From an uncultured Eubacterium sp. (GTDB lineage: Bacteria; Bacillota; Clostridia; Lachnospirales; Lachnospiraceae), in contig CAJTZF010000003.1 in NCBI GenBank assembly GCA_910584245.1, positions 47,852 to 59,652 of the forward strand: a DNA stretch of 11,801 bases, written 5' to 3'. Below, piece by piece: positions 7,437-11,801 of this stretch. Both the position numbers and the translations under genes were made by a program. Under the pieces are notes generated by a model. The model had not been told where the DNA came from, searched no databases, and saw only the letters and a list, made by a program, of their open reading frames with translations. Numbering within the stretch: position 1 is the stretch's first letter; each line of letters begins with the position of its first letter.

Positions 7437-8447
7437 TTATTTCCAGCTCAAGGACTGGTACTCAACGACACGTTCTCTCAAAATCAAATCTGATAATGCC
7501 TGTTCCGTGGACTTCCCTTCAAACAAAACAGCATTGATCTGTTCTACGATCGGCATATTGACATGATGCTTGTTGGCAAGCGCCATAGCCGCCCTTGCAC
7601 AGTTCACTCCCTCAATTTCCTGGCGTATTTCCTGCTTGGCCTCCTTCAGCGTCTTTCCCTTTCCGAGCAAATAACCACAATTGTGGTTTCTGCTGTGGGT
7701 ACTTGTACAAGTCACGATTAAATCGCCGATACCGGATAATCCAAAAAAGGACTCCTGCTTTCCTCCCATTTCCACGCCTAAACGGCTGATCTCCGCGATA
7801 CCGCGGGTCATAAGCGCCGCTTTTGTATTGTCCCCCATTCCCATTCCTTCCAAAATACCGGCTGCCAGGGCTATTACATTCTTCAATGCGCCGCCGATCT
7901 CAATTCCTATAATATCCGGACTGACATATACCCGGAAATTATCCCCCATAAATACGTCCTGCAGAAAAACCGCAGTCTTCTCCGTTCTCGCTCCGACTAC
8001 AACTGTCGTGGGAACGGCCTTTGAAACCTCCTCGGCGTGACTGGGACCGGAAAGAACTGTCACGTCTGCCAGAGGCAGCTCATCTTCTAAAATTTCACAC
8101 ATTGTCATTAATGACTTTTCTTCGATTCCCTTGGCAACATTTACGACAATCTGCCCTTTATTTATAAATGGCTTCGCAAGCTGTGCTGCCGAACGGATAT
8201 AAGGGGATGCCACAGAGAATACAAGAATATCCTTATCTTCACATGTTTTACCCAGATCATCCTCTATAACAATAGAATCCGGAAGCTTAACCCCGGGAAG
8301 ACGGTCCACATGTTCCCGCTTTTCCCTGAGCATATTTGTCTCTTCCTTGACCGCAGACCATATCGTTACCTTGTGCCCATTGCCCGCACACAACACAGCA
8401 AGGGCGGTCCCCCAGCTACCTGCTCCTAAAAAACCTATTTTCTTCAT
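7437..8447 (-). CDS. gpsA: NAD(P)H-dependent glycerol-3-phosphate dehydrogenase
   Basis: This enzyme reduces dihydroxyacetone phosphate to sn-glycerol-3-phosphate, the backbone precursor of phospholipids. It has 336 aa from the chosen start. It begins MKKIGFLGAGSWGTALA with the dinucleotide-binding loop at residues 8-17. VNVAKGIE (102-109), SGPSHAEEV (133-141), IGGALKNVIALAAG with catalytic Lys189, NTKAALMTRG and GLSGIGDLIVTC follow in the family order. The frame extends upstream to 8498, but the ATG at 8445-8447 has a GAGG site 6 bases before it and fits the family start. Its product is acylated by PlsY, encoded just upstream. Confidence 0.97.
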   Translation of the reverse strand: MKKIGFLGAGSWGTALAVLCAGNGHKVTIWSAVKEETNMLREKREHVDRLPGVKLPDSIVIEDDLGKTCEDKDILVFSVASPYIRSAAQLAKPFINKGQIVVNVAKGIEEKSLMTMCEILEDELPLADVTVLSGPSHAEEVSKAVPTTVVVGARTEKTAVFLQDVFMGDNFRVYVSPDIIGIEIGGALKNVIALAAGILEGMGMGDNTKAALMTRGIAEISRLGVEMGGKQESFFGLSGIGDLIVTCTSTHSRNHNCGYLLGKGKTLKEAKQEIRQEIEGVNCARAAMALANKHHVNMPIVEQINAVLFEGKSTEQALSDLILRERVVEYQSLSWK

Positions 8448-8461
8448 TGTCTTCCTCATTT

Positions 8462-8549
8462 CTGCACTGCTTGTATTGGCTTCGTATTGCATAGCCAACC
8501 GCGTTTGCGTTGACTATGGCGTGAAAGCGTGGCCCGTGCCGCAGTGCAG
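8462..8549 (-). other. Long imperfect hairpin in the plsY-gpsA gap
   Basis: The ends are a perfect 9-base inverted repeat, CTGCACTGC (8462-8470) and GCAGTGCAG (8541-8549). Inside lies a second stem, CATAG (8490-8494) with CTATG (8514-8518). It continues as CAAC (8496-8499) with GTTG (8509-8512) and GC/GC around a GTTT loop, with one bulged base. A short GCTT/AAGC match (8479-8482, 8525-8528) lies between. The element ends about 15 bases before the gpsA ATG, close to its ribosome site. It could be a leader structure or processing site for gpsA, or the remnant of a small mobile repeat. It has no U-tract, so it is not an ordinary terminator. Confidence 0.45.
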
Positions 8550-8669
8550 GCACTGGTATACTGCTTCCACCGGCGCTAAATATCTGAAAATGCATTAAAC
8601 AAGCTTTTTACATCTTCTTTCTGTCCGCTCATTTCCTATCGTAATTAATTTTTCAAAATAAAATATATT

Positions 8670-9329
8670 TTATTCCTTCTCATTCTTTTTTGCCCACAAC
8701 TTATTTTCCGTTCCGTTTAATAACCTCTTGATATTTTCACTATGCTTTATGTAGGCCAGCGCAGTGAATATCAAACTAATAAAAAGTATGACTGGAAAAT
8801 ATTCACTCGTTCTATAGTACAAAATAGAAAAAACAGGTATAAACCATACCACAATAAGGGAACCAAGCGATACATAGCGGGTAACAGCAACAACGGCGAT
8901 GAATATAGCAAGTCCGACCGCAATAAATAATGGATGAAGCGTCGATACAACAATGACTGCAGCAGATACTGCAATCCCTTTTCCTCCCTTGAATCTGAGA
9001 GTAACCGGAAAATTATGCCCCAGTACAACACCGAGCCCTGCGCACAGCGTGAACAGATAAGTCAGGTCCCTGCCATACCCCGCATGGGGACAATACACAA
9101 ACTTCACTGTCAACATCGGTATAAATGCTTTTAACAAATCTCCGAGAAACGTAATCGCCCCCGCTTTTGCCCCGAGAGAGCGCAGCGCATTTGTCGTGCC
9201 AATATTCCCGCTTCCCGTCGACCGGATATCCATTCCATTCATCTTTCCGACGATGTATCCCGTAGAAAAACAGCCAAATACATATCCAATGATCAAAATA
9301 ATGACTCCGGTTATAATATACGTCAACAC
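8670..9329 (-). CDS. plsY: Glycerol-3-phosphate acyltransferase (acyl-phosphate dependent)
   Basis: This integral membrane enzyme acylates sn-glycerol-3-phosphate with acyl-phosphate from PlsX to give lysophosphatidic acid, the first committed step of phospholipid synthesis in most Gram-positives. It has 219 aa with about five hydrophobic segments. Family motifs are TGSGNIGTTN (residues 38-47), GHNFPVTLRFKGGKG (104-118) and KHSENIKRLLNGTE (195-208). It starts with GTG at 9327-9329, only 2 bases after the der stop. An AAAGGAG site inside the der 3' end lies 8 bases before it, so der and plsY are surely cotranscribed. The tail KKNEKE is basic and acidic, as usual for a cytoplasmic end. Confidence 0.97.
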   Translation of the reverse strand: MLTYIITGVIILIIGYVFGCFSTGYIVGKMNGMDIRSTGSGNIGTTNALRSLGAKAGAITFLGDLLKAFIPMLTVKFVYCPHAGYGRDLTYLFTLCAGLGVVLGHNFPVTLRFKGGKGIAVSAAVIVVSTLHPLFIAVGLAIFIAVVAVTRYVSLGSLIVVWFIPVFSILYYRTSEYFPVILFISLIFTALAYIKHSENIKRLLNGTENKLWAKKNEKE

Positions 9330-9331
9330 TG

Positions 9332-10654
9332 CTATTTCTCCTTTCGTTCCCGTATAAAGATCCGTATTGGCGTTCCTACAAAACCAAACGTTTCACGGAT
9401 CCGGTTTTCAATATATCTTTGATATGAAAAATGCATAAGCTCTTTCTGGTTCACAAAAAGTACAAAAGTCGGCGGTTTGGTACTCACTTGTGTCATGTAA
9501 AAGAGTTTAAGCCTCTTTCCCTTATCTGATGGCGGCTGCTGCATTGCAACCGCTTCCATCAGTATTTCATTTAATACACCTGTCTGAATGCGCAATGAGT
9601 GGAACTGAATCACGGTTTCAATCCGCTCAAACAATCGGTTTGTCCGCTGTCCCGTAAGGGCAGATATAAACACGATTTCTGCATAGGGAACAAACGAAAG
9701 GATCTCCCTTACCCGGTTCGTATACTCCTTCACCGTACTATTATCTTTCTCCACAGCATCCCATTTGTTGACGGCAATAATCAAGCCTCTTCCCCGTTCA
9801 TGCGCAATCCCCGCTATTTTCGCATCTTGTTCCGTCACTCCCTCAACTGCATCAATCATAAGGATGACCACATCTGCGCGCTCAATGGCAGCTACCGTCC
9901 TTATAATACTATATCTTTCTAAATCTTCTTTGATTTTATTCTTTCTTCTGATACCAGCTGTATCAATAAAAACATACTCTTTTCCATCCCTGGTAATCTC
10001 TGTATCAATCGCATCCCGCGTTGTACCGGCAATCTCAGAAACAATAACGCGGTTTTCCCCTACCAGCTTATTAATGAGCGACGACTTCCCAGCATTTGGT
10101 TTTCCAACAATTGCAATTTTCGGGCGGTCATCTTCCTCCTCCTCAAACTTTTCCGCCGCAATGTGCTCCAGAACAACGTCCAGCATATCGCCGATCCCGA
10201 GCTTAGAAGCGGCCGATACTGGATGTGGGTCGCCGATCCCAAGATTGTAAAACTCATAAACATCCGGCATAAATTTATCAAAATTATCTACCTTATTTAC
10301 AACGAGAACTACTGGCTTGCCGGACTTACGAAGCATATCTGCCACCTTAAAATCCGCATCCACAAGTCCCTGCCGCACGTCCGTAATAAATAAAATGACG
10401 TCCGCAGTATCAATTGCAATATTGGCCTGTTCACGCATATGGGAAAGCATCACATCTTTCGTATCCATGTCAATACCACCGGTATCAATCAAAGACATAC
10501 TGTGGTTCAGCCAGACCATATCTGCATAGATCCGGTCTCTCGTAACACCTGGGTAATCTTTCACAATCGAAATCTTTTCCCCTGCAAGCGTATTAAACAG
10601 CGTCGATTTTCCAACATTAGGTCTTCCTACAATGGCAACAATGGGTTTACTCAT
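9332..10654 (-). CDS. der: Ribosome-assembly GTPase Der (EngA)
   Basis: This is an essential double GTPase needed for 50S subunit maturation. It has 440 aa with two tandem G domains and a C-terminal KH-like domain. G domain 1: GRPNVGKS (residues 10-17), DTGG (57-60), NKVD (120-123). An acidic linker FEEEEDD (170-176) follows. G domain 2: GKPNAGKS (184-191), DTAG (231-234), NKWD (296-299). The KH-like domain occupies about 350-440. The ATG at 10652-10654 is preceded by GAGG with 7 bases of spacing. It is first in the der-plsY-gpsA cluster and sits behind a long predicted leader. Confidence 0.98.
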   Translation of the reverse strand: MSKPIVAIVGRPNVGKSTLFNTLAGEKISIVKDYPGVTRDRIYADMVWLNHSMSLIDTGGIDMDTKDVMLSHMREQANIAIDTADVILFITDVRQGLVDADFKVADMLRKSGKPVVLVVNKVDNFDKFMPDVYEFYNLGIGDPHPVSAASKLGIGDMLDVVLEHIAAEKFEEEEDDRPKIAIVGKPNAGKSSLINKLVGENRVIVSEIAGTTRDAIDTEITRDGKEYVFIDTAGIRRKNKIKEDLERYSIIRTVAAIERADVVILMIDAVEGVTEQDAKIAGIAHERGRGLIIAVNKWDAVEKDNSTVKEYTNRVREILSFVPYAEIVFISALTGQRTNRLFERIETVIQFHSLRIQTGVLNEILMEAVAMQQPPSDKGKRLKLFYMTQVSTKPPTFVLFVNQKELMHFSYQRYIENRIRETFGFVGTPIRIFIRERKEK

Positions 10655-10773
10655 AACACATCCTCTTTTTCTTTAAATATATGTACATACATTATTTCCC
10701 TAACCTTTGGGCTAAGCTGTCAATGAAAAACTACTAACAGCTGAGTGAAGCTGGGACCATACGTTCTTTCTGT

Positions 10774-10876
10774 GTGAAGGGAGCAAAACGCCATAAACTT
10801 CCAGCGTCTGCCACAAATTATGCGGTGTGAGGCCAAACTATGCCTGCCCCTCTTACGAACCCGTAATTTCCTTCAC
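10774..10876 (-). promoter_or_regulatory. Candidate structured RNA leader of der
   Basis: Read on the minus strand just after a predicted promoter, this segment can fold into a closed multibranch structure. A 7-bp outer stem (10870-10876 with 10774-10780, GUGAAGG/CCUUCAC) encloses four consecutive hairpins. They are 10853-10866 (UUACG/CGUAA, tetraloop), 10829-10852 (GAGG/CCUC), 10811-10825 (CCGCA/UGUGG, one G-U) and 10788-10807 (ACGCU/GGCGU, one G-U), with only 0-7 unpaired bases between neighbours. A further hairpin CAGCU/AGCUG follows at about 10739-10754. I do not recognise a known riboswitch class or ribosomal-protein leader. Short hairpins arise easily by chance, so this is a candidate only. 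Confidence 0.35.
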
Positions 10877-10880
10877 GCTT

Positions 10881-10909
10881 ATTTTACAGGATATTTATAT
10901 TAAAATCAA
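10881..10909 (-). promoter_or_regulatory. Predicted promoter of der
   Basis: On the minus strand TTGATT (10904-10909) and TAAAAT (10881-10886) are separated by 17 bases, a good sigma-A type match. Transcription would start around 10873-10876, giving a leader of about 220 nt before der. A nearer TTGACA in the leader (about 10716-10721) has no -10 box at proper spacing. The promoter is divergent from that of the yjfB-like gene, the two sharing an AT-rich 70-base region. Confidence 0.6.
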
Positions 10910-10922
10910 TATACAAAAATAA

Positions 10923-10951
10923 TTGTATTTATTCCTCTTCTATGGTATAAT
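10923..10951 (+). promoter_or_regulatory. Predicted promoter of the yjfB-like gene
   Basis: TTGTAT (10923-10928) and a perfect TATAAT (10946-10951) are separated by 17 bases, a clear sigma-A pattern about 42 bases before the start codon. No convincing SigD (flagellar) promoter was found. Confidence 0.75.
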
Positions 10952-10993
10952 TGGAAAAATAGTGAAAATAAGTACGATAAGGAGGTGGATACG

Positions 10994-11188
10994 ATGGATT
11001 TAAGTCTTGGAATGGACATTGCCGGTTATGCCAATGCCAATGCAGTTCAGAGCTTACAATCAAATGTTTCCGTTGCTATGATGAAAAAATCCCTTGATTT
11101 GCAAGAAGCGATGGGCGACCAGATCACAAAAATGATGGAACTGTCCGTAAACCCTTCTCTGGGAGGAACGATTGACATCCACATATAA
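10994..11188 (+). CDS. yjfB: YjfB-like putative motility small protein
   Basis: A 64-aa protein, MDLSLGMDIAGYANANAVQS at the N-terminus and ending in a NPSLGGTIDIHI tail, matching the layout of the YjfB/putative motility protein family (short amphipathic helices and a conserved N-P-x-L-G-x-x-I-D-I end). The molecular function is not established; the B. subtilis member is linked to the motility regulon. No signal peptide or membrane segment is visible. The ATG at 10994 follows a strong GGAGGTGG site; a GTG at 10985 inside that site is an unlikely start. It is monocistronic, with its own promoter and terminator, and is the only convincing plus-strand gene here. The family assignment is from recalled motif similarity. 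Confidence 0.8.
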   Translation: MDLSLGMDIAGYANANAVQSLQSNVSVAMMKKSLDLQEAMGDQITKMMELSVNPSLGGTIDIHI

Positions 11189-11248
11189 CTTGTATAAAAA
11201 ACGTTATGGGCGGTCTATTTTGTCCTCGTCATAATATGAACTTTCTTT

Positions 11249-11275
11249 GGGGCGCAAATTCAGACGCCCCTTTTT
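11249..11275 (+). terminator. Rho-independent terminator of the yjfB-like gene
   Basis: GGGGCG (11249-11254) pairs with CGCCCC (11265-11270) around a 10-base loop and is followed at once by TTTTT (11271-11275). It works only on the plus strand: on the minus strand the hairpin is followed by CAAAGAAAG, not a U run. The U-tract overlaps the stop codon of the convergent yraN. Confidence 0.9.
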
Positions 11276-11648
11276 AAAAATCTCCCATTACCTCAAAAGC
11301 ATTTTCAAGATGCGTGACACAAGTTCCATCTATGGCAACCACATCAAACCGCATTGGTATGTCGGGAGGAATTTGCTCTTTAAATATATAATATACTGCA
11401 CACTGCGAAATTTTTCGTATTTTATTTTGTGAGACTGCCCCCATGCTCCCTCCATAATGTGCATTTCCACGATACTTAACTTCTACAAACACAAGAACGT
11501 CCGCTTCTTTTGCTACAATATCTATTTCGGCATAACGGCACCAGTAATTTGTCGTAACGATACTATATCCCTTTTTCTCCAAATATTTACATGCCAGTCT
11601 TTCCTTTTCACTGCCAATCCTTCTCTTATTCAAATAACCCCACCCCAT
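11274..11648 (-). CDS. yraN: UPF0102/YraN family endonuclease-like protein
   Basis: A 124-aa protein of the UPF0102 (YraN) family, which has a restriction-endonuclease-like fold related to Holliday-junction resolvases; no reaction is firmly established. Visible features are NKRRIGSEKERLACKYLEKK (residues 7-26, the Glu in place of the usual GE), YAEIDIVAKE (39-48) and VFVEVKYR (53-60), which carry the Asp and the Glu-x-Lys of the nuclease-type core. The start is uncertain. The ATG at 11648 has no ribosome site, whereas a TTG at 11631-11633 follows GGGGTGGGG by 4 bases and would give MNKRRIGSE, closer to the usual family start (119 aa). The first 14 or so codons lie in a tandem duplication. The TAA overlaps the convergent terminator. 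Confidence 0.9.
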   Translation of the reverse strand: MGWGYLNKRRIGSEKERLACKYLEKKGYSIVTTNYWCRYAEIDIVAKEADVLVFVEVKYRGNAHYGGSMGAVSQNKIRKISQCAVYYIFKEQIPPDIPMRFDVVAIDGTCVTHLENAFEVMGDF

Positions 11649-11698
11649 AATAAATGCGCTTACATAATATTTACATTGCCATTAAAGTTTCCCTTATC
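11608..11698. repeat. Tandem repeat copy 1 (contains the yraN 5' end)
   Basis: This 91-base unit recurs 103 bases to the right (11711-11801) with three differences: C/T at 11620 versus 11723, and an adjacent A/C swap in the C-rich tract (CCCCACCCC versus CCCCCACCC). Read on the minus strand it carries upstream DNA plus the first 13-14 codons of yraN, including both candidate start codons. Confidence 0.97.
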
Positions 11699-11754
11699 TC
11701 CTTTGTCCTATCACTGCCAATCTTTCTCTTATTCAAATAACCCCCACCCATAAT
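11674..11754 (-). pseudogene. Duplicated yraN start fragment (26 codons)
   Basis: From the ATG at 11752-11754 the second repeat copy reads MGGGYLNKRKIGSDRTKEIR, then ETLMAM and a TAA at 11674-11676. The first 14 residues copy those of YraN with two or three changes, and the rest is read from the spacer and the upstream part of copy 1. It also carries the G-rich sequence that may act as the yraN ribosome site. It is most simply a non-functional relic of the duplication, although it could be translated. Confidence 0.5.
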
Positions 11755-11801
11755 AAATGCGCTTACATAATATTTACATTGCCATTAAAGTTTCCCTTAT
11801 C
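11711..11801. repeat. Tandem repeat copy 2 (duplicate of the yraN 5' end, at window edge)
   Basis: This is the second copy of the 91-base unit; the window stops exactly where the similarity of copy 1 ends, so further copies or a longer repeat cannot be excluded. A 12-base non-matching spacer (11699-11710) separates the two. On the minus strand this copy opens a frame starting MGGGYLNKRKIGSD. It mimics the yraN start but runs through the spacer into copy 1 and stops after 26 codons at a TAA around 11674, so it does not fuse to yraN. Confidence 0.95.

Noticed and set aside
8448..8498. N-terminal extension of gpsA
   Set aside because: The ATG at 8447 has a good GAGG site and starts exactly at the conserved dinucleotide-binding loop; the upstream part lies in the hairpin element.
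10716..10721. TTGACA as a -35 box of a second der promoter
   Set aside because: No -10 element lies at 16-18 bases; the nearest AATAAT is at about 21.
10955..10981. SigD-like promoter (CGATAA) before the yjfB-like gene
   Set aside because: There is no TAAA box at proper spacing, and the start of transcription would fall inside the ribosome site.
11249..11275. Bidirectional terminator also serving yraN
   Set aside because: On the minus strand the stem is followed by CAAAGAAAG, not Us, and it begins only a few bases after the yraN stop.

Overview
The window looks like a chromosomal segment of a Gram-positive anaerobe of class Clostridia (Bacillota), most likely Lachnospiraceae. This is inferred from the tryptophan T-box leader, the unfused trpE-trpG-trpD-trpC-trpF order, the der-plsY-gpsA block, purine-rich Shine-Dalgarno sites, a YjfB-type small motility-associated protein and an Ig-like (BIG2) secreted esterase. 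Almost everything is on the minus strand; the one convincing plus-strand gene is the yjfB-like gene. No tRNA, rRNA, CRISPR array, prophage or insertion sequence was seen.

Region 1 (about 1-4985, minus): a tryptophan biosynthesis operon. It reads from its own sigma-A type promoter (4958-4985) through a complete T-box riboswitch with a UGG (Trp) specifier and an attenuator terminator, then trpE, trpG, trpD, trpC and trpF. trpF runs off the left edge, and trpB and trpA are expected beyond it. Together these genes carry chorismate and glutamine to the substrate of indole-glycerol-phosphate synthase and on to its product. Expression is predicted to rise when uncharged tRNA-Trp accumulates, and TrpE carries the LLES motif of tryptophan feedback inhibition.

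Region 2 (5125-7347, minus): an exported carboxylesterase with two N-terminal Ig-like domains, lying between the housekeeping cluster and the trp promoter. It is the only clearly accessory gene here.

Region 3 (7437-10654, minus): der (ribosome-assembly GTPase), plsY and gpsA (glycerol-3-phosphate supply and acylation for phospholipids). der and plsY are 2 bases apart. plsY and gpsA are separated by an unusually wide 222-base gap that holds a long imperfect hairpin. der has a predicted leader of about 220 nt, and its first part folds on paper into a closed multibranch structure.

Region 4 (10923-11801): a divergent small gene of the YjfB family with its own promoter and terminator, converging on a YraN/UPF0102 gene. 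The 5' end of that gene and the DNA upstream of it are tandemly duplicated (91 bases, 3 differences) up to the right edge.

Most of the window is ordinary core genome. The items most worth a second look are the der leader structure, the T-box base that faces the tRNA discriminator, the yraN duplication, and the plsY-gpsA gap element. No multi-gene novel system was recognised.
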